This document shows, one piece after another, positions 26,915 through 35,809 of a DNA stretch of 64,000 nucleotides. The DNA comes from Lysinibacillus sphaericus (GTDB taxonomy: Bacteria; Bacillota; Bacilli; Bacillales_A; Planococcaceae). Where the stretch lies: the NCBI RefSeq assembly GCF_001629735.1, contig NZ_CP015224.1, positions 558,001-622,000 of the forward strand, written 5' to 3'. Each line of letters opens with the position of its first letter. The first letter of the stretch is position 1. Under the pieces are notes generated by a model, which was not told the origin of the DNA, ran no database searches, and saw only the letters and a list, made by a program, of their open reading frames with translations. A program made the position numbers and the translations under genes.

Positions 26915-27870
26915 TGTATGAGGCAGTCAACTGGAACAAAGCAACAAGTGAACTGGCCCAAATTTTTTGGGACCAGCAATGGAAGCAAATTTGGTTTCCC
27001 GAAGAAATTGCAGTGAGTAAAGATATTCAACAGTGGAAAAGTTTTGAGCATCAGGACACGTATAAAAAAGTGTTTGCAGGATTAACCTTGCTGGATACCG
27101 TTCAGACAAATATTGGGATGAATCGTGTTGCTGCTTATACAGATGATTTACAGGAAAAGGCTGTATTAACCGTTTTTGATGCATTTGAGGCAATACATGC
27201 TAAATCATATTCTTATATATTTACAACGCTTTGTACAAACGAGGAAATAGACGAGCTCTTTGAATGGGTAAAGAAAAATGAATATTTACAATATAAGGCA
27301 AATAAAATAGCGGATATTTATAATAGTATTGAAGAAGGGGACGCTGAGAGCTTATGGAAAGCGATGTTTTCATCCGTTATGCTTGAATCCTTCCTTTTCT
27401 ATTCTGGCTTTTTCTACCCATTATACTTAGGTGGGCAAGGTTTTTTAAGAAACAGTGCTGAAATTATTTCCCTCATTTTGCGCGACGAATCCATTCATGG
27501 TGTTGCAGTAGGATTTTTTGCTCAAAATCTATATAAGCAATTTTCAAAAGAAAAGCAAGAAGCTTTACAATTATGGGGCTATGAATTACTGCTGGATTTA
27601 TATCAGAATGAAATGAAATATACAGAGGACATTTATGCGGAGACAGGATTATCGCCTGAGGTAAAAGCCTATGTGCGTTATAATGCAAATAAAGCCTTAA
27701 TGAATGTTGGTTTTGAAGCTATGTTTCCTGAAGAAGAAGTGAATCCAATCGTTATGAATGGAATTCGTAATGAGGGCTCCACATATGATTTCTTTTCACA
27801 AAAGGGGGCTACCTATGCTAAGGCAAAAGTAGCGCCAATTACAGATGACACATTTAATTTTAATCGTTAG
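26902..27870 (+). CDS. nrdF: Class Ib ribonucleotide reductase small subunit NrdF
   Basis: The 322-residue radical-bearing subunit, with a ferritin-like helical fold and a dimetal-tyrosyl cofactor. Metal ligand segments are visible: LLDTVQ, FEAIHAKSYSY (ligands and radical Tyr), MLESFLFYSGF and RDESIHG. ATG 26902 has GAGGAG eight bases upstream; a GTG three codons earlier is within that region. It overlaps the nrdE end by 13 bases. It would need NrdI for manganese activation. Confidence 0.96.
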   Translation: MSNIVYEAVNWNKATSELAQIFWDQQWKQIWFPEEIAVSKDIQQWKSFEHQDTYKKVFAGLTLLDTVQTNIGMNRVAAYTDDLQEKAVLTVFDAFEAIHAKSYSYIFTTLCTNEEIDELFEWVKKNEYLQYKANKIADIYNSIEEGDAESLWKAMFSSVMLESFLFYSGFFYPLYLGGQGFLRNSAEIISLILRDESIHGVAVGFFAQNLYKQFSKEKQEALQLWGYELLLDLYQNEMKYTEDIYAETGLSPEVKAYVRYNANKALMNVGFEAMFPEEEVNPIVMNGIRNEGSTYDFFSQKGATYAKAKVAPITDDTFNFNR

Positions 27871-27881
27871 GATGAAGAACA

Positions 27882-28319
27882 ATGAATGTAGAAGTAAAAA
27901 TCAAAAGAATGCATGAAGATGCAATGCTACCCATGCAAGCTAACCCTGGCGATGCTGGGATGGACCTCTATTCCATTGAAACTGTAGAGATACCTGCTGG
28001 TGGGACTAAATTAATTAAAACAGGAATTCAAATTGAATTACCAAAAGGAACGGAAGCACAAATTCGACCAAGAAGTGGACTAGCCTTAAAACATAGTATT
28101 ACAGTGCTCAATAGCCCAGGAACAATCGATGAAGGCTATAGAGGGGAAATCGGTGTAATTTTAATTAATCATGGTCAAGATACGTTCTTCGTAGAAAAAT
28201 CTATGCGAATTGCCCAGATGGTGATTCAATTTGTCCCTACTATTCAACTCTTGGAAGTTAATGAATTATCTCAAACGGTTCGTGGAACTTCGGGATTTGG
28301 AGCGAGTGGTACAAAATAA
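27882..28319 (+). CDS. dut: dUTP diphosphatase
   Basis: A 145-residue trimeric-type dUTPase that hydrolyses dUTP to dUMP, limiting uracil in DNA and feeding dTMP synthesis. All five motifs are present: [34 protein letters not shown] and [11 protein letters not shown]. It lies 12 bases after nrdF and is the last gene before a strong terminator, so it shares the B12/NrdR control of the reductase genes. Having dut in the nrd operon links both steps of dNTP supply. Confidence 0.96.
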   Translation: MNVEVKIKRMHEDAMLPMQANPGDAGMDLYSIETVEIPAGGTKLIKTGIQIELPKGTEAQIRPRSGLALKHSITVLNSPGTIDEGYRGEIGVILINHGQDTFFVEKSMRIAQMVIQFVPTIQLLEVNELSQTVRGTSGFGASGTK

Positions 28320-28344
28320 GATTAAGTTTTCAATAGGCGTTTGT

Positions 28345-28384
28345 AAGGATTGAGTTTGGTATGTACTGAACTCAATCCTTTTTA
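28345..28384 (+). terminator. Rho-independent terminator of the nrd-dut operon
   Basis: A 12-bp perfect stem (AAGGATTGAGTT / AACTCAATCCTT) and a T-rich tail. Confidence 0.85.
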
Positions 28385-28478
28385 TTTTTCCCTAGAATAA
28401 TCTAATCAATTTATATTTAAACATAGGTTGTCACATTTGTGTAACGTAGGTTCAGTAGGATTTATATGAGGTGATAAT

Positions 28479-28745
28479 ATGGCAGAAGAGTTTGGCATTA
28501 ACCGAATGGTTGCTGGAGCGGATCAATATATCAAGGATTTAATGGATATTTTTAATGATTATGGCTGTCATTGGGCATTTTATGCATTTCGTGAAGATAC
28601 GTGGGATGGTATAGATTTTGAATTAGGTAATAAACCTGTCGGGGAGGCATATTGGAATGCGAAGGCTAATAGAGAGCTACCCTATAGACAAGCAATAGAA
28701 GTAGATAATTCTATTTGGGAGGTCTTAAAAATAGATAGCAAGTAA
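28479..28745 (+). CDS. GH5-like glycoside hydrolase C-terminal fragment
   Basis: An 88-residue protein that resembles only the last part of GH5 cellulase-type enzymes (AGADQYIKDLMDIF...GCHWAFYAFREDTWDGIDFELG). The catalytic glutamates of a GH5 barrel would lie in missing or earlier parts, so it is unlikely to be an active hydrolase. It has a good site (GAGGTG) before ATG 28479 and its own terminator, so it may still be expressed. It is either a truncated relic or a recruited stand-alone domain. Confidence 0.55.
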   Translation: MAEEFGINRMVAGADQYIKDLMDIFNDYGCHWAFYAFREDTWDGIDFELGNKPVGEAYWNAKANRELPYRQAIEVDNSIWEVLKIDSK

Positions 28746-28782
28746 TATGGTTTGTTCGCTAAGATCAAATAAAAAGTATATG

Positions 28783-28815
28783 AGTAGTACAAACCATCGT
28801 TTGTACTACTTTTTC
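28783..28815. terminator. Bidirectional-type terminator between convergent genes
   Basis: A 12-bp perfect stem (AGTAGTACAAAC / GTTTGTACTACT) with T run after it on the plus strand and A-rich sequence before it. Confidence 0.8.
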
Positions 28816-28897
28816 ACATGGCGTTCAGAGCTCTAAATCATGACATCTATTCAATCAATATATTGCTGCTGGAATTAGATAGTAAGCTGTATATCAT

Positions 28898-29134
28898 CTA
28901 GTTCCGAAAATAGTTACGTGCTAGTAGAGTGGCAGTATGATATTCAGCAGGCAATTCATCCTCAAAAAAAATAGCCTCTACGGGACAAACTAATTCACAA
29001 GCGCCACAATCGATACAGATATCAGGGTTAATGACATATTGTGTATCTGTATTTACAATGCAATTTACGGGACAGACATCTAAACAAACGGCTGCTTTTT
29101 CATCCCTACATAATTCTGTAATTACAAAGGCCAT
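28898..29134 (-). CDS. Ferredoxin with two iron-sulfur sites
   Basis: A 78-residue low-potential electron carrier. The first cluster region is CRDEKAAVCLDVCPVNCI and the second CIDCGACELVCPVEAI, the pattern of Bacillus-type 7Fe/8Fe ferredoxins. The end is acidic. ATG 29134 shares a base with the TAA stop of the upstream ywhD-like gene, so the two are translationally coupled. The electron partner is not evident. Confidence 0.92.
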   Translation of the reverse strand: MAFVITELCRDEKAAVCLDVCPVNCIVNTDTQYVINPDICIDCGACELVCPVEAIFFEDELPAEYHTATLLARNYFRN

Positions 29135-29649
29135 TATAAATCCTCCCCTAATTGATGTTTTAATTCTTCAGGCGAGTGCTTCCAATACTGTTCATTAAAT
29201 TCAGATAAAAATTGGAAAAGTAGTTTTTTTGATTTGGGATCGACATGACTTAGGATAAATGTCCCTTTAAGTGCTTTATCTAAATAATTTACTTGCTCTG
29301 GCAACGATTTATAGCCAAGTTTAATGCGTCGTTCTTCCTTTGCTACCCGTACTTCACTTGCAGTACATCCCGCATAATAAGGTCCATTTTCCCCGACCTG
29401 AAGAGCTACCCAAACGATCCAATAACGATTATAATCGTCACTAGCATGAGCTAAATCTGGTGAAAAACGCACTTTTTTTTCAATAATACTTCGCCCATGT
29501 AAGGCTTCTAAGTCTATAAATACGTGTTTTTTTTCACAATCTATAATAATAGGCGTTACATTATTTAAATCAAGGGTACCTACGCCGTAACCCCCATCTC
29601 CATCGGTTGAATCATTACTTAAGATGGTAAAATGTATCTTTTCTTTCAT
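29134..29649 (-). CDS. ywhD: YwhD family protein
   Basis: A 171-residue cytosolic protein that matches the YwhD family by its pattern (FTILSNDSTDGDGGYGVGTL, NNVTPIIID, YWIVWVAL, ENGPYYAGCTASE). I start at the ATG at 29649, preceded by GGGGGTG; a longer frame adds 17 residues without a site. The stop overlaps the ferredoxin start by one base. The biochemical role of YwhD is not established. Confidence 0.85.
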   Translation of the reverse strand: MKEKIHFTILSNDSTDGDGGYGVGTLDLNNVTPIIIDCEKKHVFIDLEALHGRSIIEKKVRFSPDLAHASDDYNRYWIVWVALQVGENGPYYAGCTASEVRVAKEERRIKLGYKSLPEQVNYLDKALKGTFILSHVDPKSKKLLFQFLSEFNEQYWKHSPEELKHQLGEDL

Positions 29650-29987
29650 AGAAAACACCCCCACATACTTTCTACAATATTTACATATTCCGATTTCCAA
29701 ACAATTTATAGTACAAAAAATAGCACACTTATTACGATAGCTTTAAAAAAGAATCTAATTGAACGTTTTAGTAGCAATTTTAAACTATGCGTAAGGGCTG
29801 CCTAGGATTTCTCCTTATACTTTTTAGATTAAAAAGTATAACTGAACTATACAGCTTATTATCCTTTGTTGTCTTCGGACTTACGTCTGAATTGTTATGA
29901 TCTGGTAAATTAACTATATACAGTTATGGATATTTCGCTTAAAAATTTTGGAATTTCACGTAATTAAGGAACTTGAAAAATAGTCTA

Positions 29988-30200
29988 TTAAGAGGATGAT
30001 TTAGGATAAATGGAGCTCAACCATTCTCCTAGTCTGTTGAAAAAGTTTACTTGACTAAGGGGAGGTAGTGCCATCCACAGACATTCTGCTGCACGACAAC
30101 ATTCAATTCTTCTGCCATCATTATGAAAAAACGCATCTTTCCTATATTTATTTTCATCCATCCCTTCAAAAAAACGATATATAATTTCAAGCTCACTCAA
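29988..30200 (-). CDS. Hypothetical small protein
   Basis: A 70-codon frame from TTG 30200, or about 57 codons from an ATG at 30161. The composition is protein-like, with a Cys cluster (IECCRAAECLW) and an amphipathic C-terminal part. Neither start has a convincing ribosome binding site, so this could be a relic. Family not recognised. Confidence 0.35.
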   Translation of the reverse strand: MSELEIIYRFFEGMDENKYRKDAFFHNDGRRIECCRAAECLWMALPPLSQVNFFNRLGEWLSSIYPKSSS

Positions 30201-30702
30201 TTAGCGAAACAATGATTTTAACAATTTATATTTTATTTTATTAGCATAGAATTTAGTCTGTTAATATTTTACATTTATATCGTTAGAAAAGCTATTAGCC
30301 CTACTATTATTTTAAAAAATAAATGGAATCTAAAAAAATAGAAAGTTAAAGTTTCCAGCAATAAATAACTGTTTTTTCTGCATCTTGTCTTCATTTCTCT
30401 ATGAGTTTCTATTTATAGGTAATTATTTATGAAATAATTACCTATACGACCAATTTGGTATTAAAATTACCTTATTTTTAGCGTTTATTTATTGGTAATG
30501 TAGTTATATTATTGTCTTGTAAAGCAAATTTAAGATTGATTGGTATATTTCATCATGAAAATTTTTGAAGGCTGCTTTATCCATAACTATTAGTAATTAT
30601 TATTTGAGAGAACGTATTATACATATTAATAAAATTTAATAGAGCGGTAATATTGTTCTCACAGAATAATATAATTTATTTGAATTCTGGAGGAATATAC
30701 AA
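30201..30702. other. Long AT-rich leader of the S-layer-like gene
   Basis: About 500 bases with no coding signal. It contains a perfect 14-bp inverted repeat (30415-30445) and ends in a strong GGAGGA site at 30690. Long untranslated leaders are known for S-layer genes, which need abundant, stable mRNA. Confidence 0.5.
30415..30445. repeat. Perfect 14-bp inverted repeat in the S-layer gene leader
   Basis: ATAGGTAATTATTT / AAATAATTACCTAT with a three-base loop and no T tract on the plus strand. It may be a regulatory hairpin or mRNA stability element rather than a terminator. Confidence 0.6.
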
Positions 30703-33180
30703 ATGACGAAACATAACAAAGGTCGTAAATTTTTTGCAACTACTGCTACAGCAGCACTTGTAGCATCAGCAATCGTACCGGTAGCATCAGCTGCTGAATT
30801 TAATGATGCAGGTAGCATTTCATCATGGGCAAAAGAAGCAGTACAGTTTTTAACTGACAAAGGTTTCATCCAAGGTGACGAAAAAGGAAACTTCAACCCA
30901 GCTGGTACACTTACTCGTGCTGAAGCTGCTGAAATTTTATCAAAAGCATTAGACTTAAAAGCTACTGGAACAGAAGATTTTACAGATGTAGATGAAAATG
31001 ACTGGTTCTATAATGCAGTGCTTGCCACTTCACCAGAATTATTTGATGGTATGGGTAATGGTAAATTTGAACCGAAAGCACAATTAACAAGAGAACAAGC
31101 TGCAAAAGTTATCGTACAAGGTTATCAATTAACTGGTAAAGCAGACCTTAGTCAATTCTCAGATGCTTCTAAAGCTTCTAAATGGGCTGTATCTTACTTA
31201 GAAACAGCTGTTGAAAATGGTGTAATCAATGGTAAAGGATCATTATTAGCACCACAGGATAAAATTAGCCGCGAAGAATTTGCTACTATGGTAAAGCGTA
31301 CAATTGATGCAGTTCAAGAAGTAATACCAGCAGTAGAATCTGTAAAAGGGCTTAACGCAAAAGAATTTGAAGTGAAGTTCAACACAGCTGTTGATGGAAA
31401 AGATGCTGCTGTAACAGCGAAATACGCTATTGACGGGGTAGCTATTACGAACGCAAAAGTTTCTGAAGACGGAATGACTGTTATTTTAACAACTGATAAA
31501 GAAATTAAATTAACAAATGGCAAAGTAACTGTAAACCCAATCAAAACAAAAGCAGATGCAAAAGTTCTAACTGAAGAGTTTAATAAATTAATCACATTTG
31601 CTGATACAACTCCTGTTAGCGTAAATTCTGTTGAAGCAAAAGGCACAACAGCAGTAATCACTTTCGATGAGCTTGTACAAAACGAAGGAACAGTTAGCTT
31701 AAATGGTACTGAACTTGCTAAAGATCGTTATACTTTATCTGGAAAGACATTAACAATCAAAGGCTTAACTGCTGAACAGACTTATAAAGTAGACATCGTA
31801 GGAGCAACTGACTTTGCTAATAATATTGCAAATCCGATTGCAGTGAACTTCACGGTTCTAAAAGCAGACGTTGATAATTCAAAACCAACTGTTTCAACTG
31901 CTGTGAATGGTACAGAAATTACGTTTGATTTCTCAGAAGAATTAATGAAGCAAAATCTTGATGCAGATGCGGGCGCTACTGCTGAAGAATATGCAAAAGT
32001 AACGGTTGGTTCTACGGTTTACTACTTAAAAGATGCTGATATGAAAGATGCAGAAGATAAAACTGTATTTACTATTGATGCAAAAGCTGCATTAGGTACA
32101 GCTACATTCATTAATGCGGACGTTAAAGTAGAAGGACAAAAAGATTTAGCTGGCAATGCAGGAGATGCATTTGAGTTCAAGGCTATTCTATCTAAAGATT
32201 TAACACCTGCTACACTTGTATCTGCTTCTACTAAAATGTTAGTAGCTGATGATGTAAATGCTACTACTGATGTAGATGCGCTATACCTTACTTTTAGCGA
32301 ACCAGTAAAAGTAGATGGTAAATTAACTCTTAAAACTCAAAATGGTATTGCTTACACTACTGGAAAAGAAACAGTTGTAAAAGCAGATGCTGGTTATGAT
32401 GTAGATGGTAACGGTAAAATTGAGGGTGCAGAGAAAAATACGGTGAAAGTGGACATTGATTTAGATAGTAATTCAACATATACATTTGAATTATCTGCTA
32501 AAGCAGTGGCTGACTTAGCTGGCAACGTAACTGCAGATACAATTACATTCAATGTGACAACTGGAACGTATGAAGCTACACCAGAAACTACTACAGATTC
32601 ATTAGTACTTGGGACAACACCAGTTGTTGTAACAGATAACAATGTATTCACTGTTGAATATGCTGCTGATGTGACTGCAACAGCAACAAATGCTTCTAAC
32701 TACACACTTGGAGGAAAAGAGCTACCTGCTGGCACTCAACTTCAATTTGTGGACGGCACTAAAAAAGTACGATTCACTTTACCAGAAGGTTCTATCACGG
32801 CAAATGGTAATTATGTACTTGAAGCTAAAAATGTAGTAGATACAAAAGGTAACACTCTTAAAAATGGAAAAGCTACAACTCTAGTGGCTCTTAAAGAAAA
32901 TATTGTACCTGTAGCTTCTAAAGTAACAGTAGTAGATAGCAAAACATTTACAGTTGACTTCACTGAAAGTATTGCTGATCAAGCTACACCAACAGGTTTA
33001 ACAGTAAAAATTGCTGGTTCAACTGTAGAAGTGGCTAAAGCTGCTGTAGCTAATGGTAAATTAACTGTGACAACTAAAGCTGACTATGCTTTAACTGATA
33101 GCATTGTAGTTGAATTTAAAGCTACAAACCTTGTTGATGCTAATAACAACAAAGTAAAAGACGGTTCAATTTCAAAATAA
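30703..33180 (+). CDS. S-layer protein with SLH domains
   Basis: An 825-residue secreted surface protein. The signal peptide (about 1-30, HNKGRKFFATTATAAL) closely resembles that of L. sphaericus S-layer proteins. Three SLH domains follow (about 32-205), then repeated Ig-like/Big beta domains to the C-terminus. An EF-hand-like loop occurs at about 566-577 (DVDGNGKIEGAE), so calcium may stabilise one domain. ATG 30703 follows GGAGGA. The gene has GC-neutral, biased codons typical of a highly expressed gene. It is probably one of several S-layer paralogues. Confidence 0.92.
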   Translation: MTKHNKGRKFFATTATAALVASAIVPVASAAEFNDAGSISSWAKEAVQFLTDKGFIQGDEKGNFNPAGTLTRAEAAEILSKALDLKATGTEDFTDVDENDWFYNAVLATSPELFDGMGNGKFEPKAQLTREQAAKVIVQGYQLTGKADLSQFSDASKASKWAVSYLETAVENGVINGKGSLLAPQDKISREEFATMVKRTIDAVQEVIPAVESVKGLNAKEFEVKFNTAVDGKDAAVTAKYAIDGVAITNAKVSEDGMTVILTTDKEIKLTNGKVTVNPIKTKADAKVLTEEFNKLITFADTTPVSVNSVEAKGTTAVITFDELVQNEGTVSLNGTELAKDRYTLSGKTLTIKGLTAEQTYKVDIVGATDFANNIANPIAVNFTVLKADVDNSKPTVSTAVNGTEITFDFSEELMKQNLDADAGATAEEYAKVTVGSTVYYLKDADMKDAEDKTVFTIDAKAALGTATFINADVKVEGQKDLAGNAGDAFEFKAILSKDLTPATLVSASTKMLVADDVNATTDVDALYLTFSEPVKVDGKLTLKTQNGIAYTTGKETVVKADAGYDVDGNGKIEGAEKNTVKVDIDLDSNSTYTFELSAKAVADLAGNVTADTITFNVTTGTYEATPETTTDSLVLGTTPVVVTDNNVFTVEYAADVTATATNASNYTLGGKELPAGTQLQFVDGTKKVRFTLPEGSITANGNYVLEAKNVVDTKGNTLKNGKATTLVALKENIVPVASKVTVVDSKTFTVDFTESIADQATPTGLTVKIAGSTVEVAKAAVANGKLTVTTKADYALTDSIVVEFKATNLVDANNNKVKDGSISK

Positions 33181-33196
33181 TTAAGCCGATCATTGA

Positions 33197-33234
33197 AAAA
33201 AGCTCTGTGGAACAATTTCCACAGGGCTTTTTTG
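33197..33234 (+). terminator. Rho-independent terminator of the S-layer gene
   Basis: Stem AAGCTCTGTGGAA / TTTCCACAGGGCTT (one G-T pair) with six T. Confidence 0.87.
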
Positions 33235-33272
33235 TTAGTCAATATAGTTTCTACTATTATAAGAGGCAACAT

Positions 33273-34400
33273 TTATTTATAAGGAAATTCTTTTGGAATC
33301 GGTCCGAATGCAATCCAATGATATTTAAAATATTTCCCCACCAAAAATACCACAATCCACGTAATAAATAGAGCAACAATAAAACCTCCGACACTCCAAA
33401 CATGAAATAAGAGACTATTACCGCTGACAGGAATTTGGCGATAAAGGAAGAGGAAAAAAGGATGTAGTAGATAAATGCCAAATGATAATGTACCAAGATT
33501 AATAAGGGCATTTACCAAGGCTTTATTCCCTCTATTAAAAATCCAGAAAGAAAGCTGTAACAAGACGATACAGGCCGTTAAAGATTGTAGCTGAAAGACT
33601 AGTTCAAATACGATACTGTTGGCTAAATAGGTTGAAGATGAATAAACAAAGTAATATAGATAAATATTATAAATTGTAGAAAATAACCAAATAGCCCAAA
33701 TGAAATAAATAGAAATCGGAAAGTTTTTTTGGGTTAGTTGGAACCACCGTTTATATTTTTCAAAATAAACCCCTAAAAATCCACCAGCCAAGAAATAAAG
33801 TATATAAGAGAATGAAATACTCCCTCTATAAGGATACTGCCAATACTCAGCATTTAATAGGATAAAAATCCATTGAAGAGCTAGTCCTGTCCAAATCAGA
33901 AGAGGGGATAGGGCAGGTTTTTTCTTTAAAATATATAAGAATAACGGGAACATTAGATAGAACTGCACCATAATAAATATATAATATAAATGAGTATATG
34001 CTTTTCCAATTAATAGTTTCTGAAGAAATTCAACACTAAAAAGGGCGTGCCATGCTAATGAAAAATCGCACGTCACATAAAATTGCATAGCGGCAAAATA
34101 AAAGACAGAAAAAAAGAGATAGGGAATAAGTATTTGGGTCACTCTTTTTTTATAAAAACAAACAATCATTTTTTTGGTGAAATCCTTTTGGATATAGTTG
34201 TAAAATAAAACAAACCCACTTAAAAAAATAAAAACAGGGACAGCAAATTTAGGAAAAATATTGAAGAAAACATAAATAGAGTAGAGTTTTGATTCGCTGG
34301 ACAAAGCTGTAACAGGTGTACTAGTAGAATGGATAAGAAGTACAGCTAGTATAGCTAAGGCTCTAGTAATATTTAATTCATCAATATGTGCTCGTTTCAT
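33273..34400 (-). CDS. Membrane acyltransferase (acyltransferase 3 family)
   Basis: A 375-residue integral membrane protein with about ten helices of the acyltransferase 3 family, which moves acyl groups (often acetyl) onto surface sugars. The N-terminal signature is visible: LNITRALAILAVLLIHS, then FAVPVFIFLSGFVLFY. ATG 34400 has GGAG upstream. It lies convergent to the S-layer gene, sharing no operon. Acceptor unknown; a cell-wall polymer or exopolysaccharide is plausible. Confidence 0.88.
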   Translation of the reverse strand: MKRAHIDELNITRALAILAVLLIHSTSTPVTALSSESKLYSIYVFFNIFPKFAVPVFIFLSGFVLFYNYIQKDFTKKMIVCFYKKRVTQILIPYLFFSVFYFAAMQFYVTCDFSLAWHALFSVEFLQKLLIGKAYTHLYYIFIMVQFYLMFPLFLYILKKKPALSPLLIWTGLALQWIFILLNAEYWQYPYRGSISFSYILYFLAGGFLGVYFEKYKRWFQLTQKNFPISIYFIWAIWLFSTIYNIYLYYFVYSSSTYLANSIVFELVFQLQSLTACIVLLQLSFWIFNRGNKALVNALINLGTLSFGIYLLHPFFLFLYRQIPVSGNSLLFHVWSVGGFIVALFITWIVVFLVGKYFKYHWIAFGPIPKEFPYK

Positions 34401-34570
34401 ATAATCATCTCCAAAAATAGTTGATAGTTTTTGAGTTCCCTGAATGTAATGCTTATATACATTAATGGTATGTTTAGAACCATGAATTTAGACAATTTTT
34501 TATCAGAATCGTCTAGTATTACGGTCATGGCTTACTATAATGAATTTTTATGTCAGGCGGGTGTCAAACA

Positions 34571-34604
34571 ATAAAAAAGCTACCATGCCTGATGCATAGT
34601 AGCT
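34571..34604 (-). terminator. Minus-strand terminator
   Basis: On the minus strand AAGCTACTATGC pairs with GCATGGTAGCTT (one G-T pair), followed by T6. Confidence 0.72.
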
Positions 34605-34627
34605 TGAAGTACTGAAAAAAGTATTTT

Positions 34628-34664
34628 AAAAGCCTTCCTACATTCATATGTAAGAAGGCTTTCG
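34628..34664 (-). terminator. Minus-strand terminator of the YhdH-type oxidoreductase gene
   Basis: A stem of AAAGCCTTCTTACAT / ATGTAGGAAGGCTTT type (one mismatch), about 30 bases after the stop at 34691, followed by T-rich sequence. A second hairpin follows at 34571-34604. Confidence 0.75.
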
Positions 34665-34690
34665 TTCGCACTTTATATAGGAGTATCTAT

Positions 34691-35683
34691 TTATAATTTC
34701 ACAAGAAATCGACCTCTTGCTTGACCTTTCAATAAAATAGGTAAAACATTTGGAAGTTGCTGTAATGTTACCTCTTGATAAATGAAGCCTTCAAGGTTAG
34801 CTGGTTTAAAATCAGTTGCTAAACGATCCCATATGTTCAATCGTACATCCATTGGACAATAAACAGAATCAATTCCAAGTAAATTTACACCTCTTAAAAT
34901 AAAGGGGAAGACGCTTGTAGGAAGGTTTGTTCCTGCTGTTAACCCACTGCTAGCAACAGCACCGCCATACTGAATTTGACTTAATAAAGAGGCAAGTGGT
35001 TCTCCTCCAACAGAATCGACAGCTGCAGCCCATTTTTGTTTGCCTAATGCTCTAATCTTCCCATCAAATACCTCTTCACGAGCTACAATTGAAGTGGCCC
35101 CCAGGTTATTCAAGTATTCATGTTCTGAATCTTTCCCTGTACTTGCTTCTACTTGATAACCTAGTGTTGAGAGAATTGAGACAGCGAAACTACCTACACC
35201 ACCAGTTGCCCCCGTAACAAGGATTTTTCCATTCTCAGGACTAATGCCATTTTCCTGTAATCTTTGAATCGACAAAGCAGCCGTAAATCCTGCTGTTCCT
35301 ATTATCATTGCCTCTTTGAGAGAAAGACCGCTTGGACATGGAACAATCCATTTAGATGGGATTCGAGCGTATTCACTAAATCCTCCAAAATGAGATACGC
35401 CAATTTCATAGCTTGTTGCAATTACCTTGTCACCCTCTTGAAAGCGAGAATCTTCAGAGGATACAACAATCCCAGCTAAATCAATCCCAGGTACGAAAGG
35501 ATAGGAAGTAACGATTTTACCATCCTGTATAGCTGCCAGACTGTCTTTATAATTAATGCCAGAGTAGCTTACTTTAATTAATACCTCACCATTCGGAAGA
35601 TCATTTAAAGTAAGATCATTAACTTTCACTGTAAAATTTTCATCTTGATTGACTACCAACGCTTTAAAGTTTTCTACTGTCAT
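34691..35683 (-). CDS. YhdH/YhfP family quinone oxidoreductase
   Basis: A 330-residue medium-chain dehydrogenase/reductase of the YhdH/YhfP group, relatives of acrylyl-CoA reductase AcuI. GroES-like N-terminus with SYSGINYKDSLA and PGIDLAGIV; Rossmann NADPH loop ILVTGATGGVGSFAV at about 150. No catalytic zinc ligands, as expected. ATG 35683 lies nine bases after AGGAGG; an upstream ATG would place that site inside the coding region. A TetR regulator is divergent 127 bases away and is probably its controller. Confidence 0.9.
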   Translation of the reverse strand: MTVENFKALVVNQDENFTVKVNDLTLNDLPNGEVLIKVSYSGINYKDSLAAIQDGKIVTSYPFVPGIDLAGIVVSSEDSRFQEGDKVIATSYEIGVSHFGGFSEYARIPSKWIVPCPSGLSLKEAMIIGTAGFTAALSIQRLQENGISPENGKILVTGATGGVGSFAVSILSTLGYQVEASTGKDSEHEYLNNLGATSIVAREEVFDGKIRALGKQKWAAAVDSVGGEPLASLLSQIQYGGAVASSGLTAGTNLPTSVFPFILRGVNLLGIDSVYCPMDVRLNIWDRLATDFKPANLEGFIYQEVTLQQLPNVLPILLKGQARGRFLVKL

Positions 35684-35734
35684 CGTAAACATCCTCCTAC
35701 AATCTAATTCCATTAAACAGTATCAAAATTATTC

Positions 35735-35797
35735 TGACCGGTCAACATAAAATTGGAAAATGCACTCTGTTCATGTATAATGACTTGTATCAAGTCA
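35735..35797. promoter_or_regulatory. TetR operator candidates and promoter
   Basis: Two palindromes flank a strong plus-strand promoter (TTGGAA 35753, TATAAT 35776, spacing 17). TGACCGGTCA at 35735-35744 lies upstream of the -35. TGACTTG-tat-CAAGTCA at 35781-35797 overlaps the expected transcription start. Both share TGAC/GTCA half ends. They are good candidates for autoregulation and for control of the divergent oxidoreductase. Confidence 0.7.
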
Positions 35798-35809
35798 TTG
35801 GAGGCTTCT

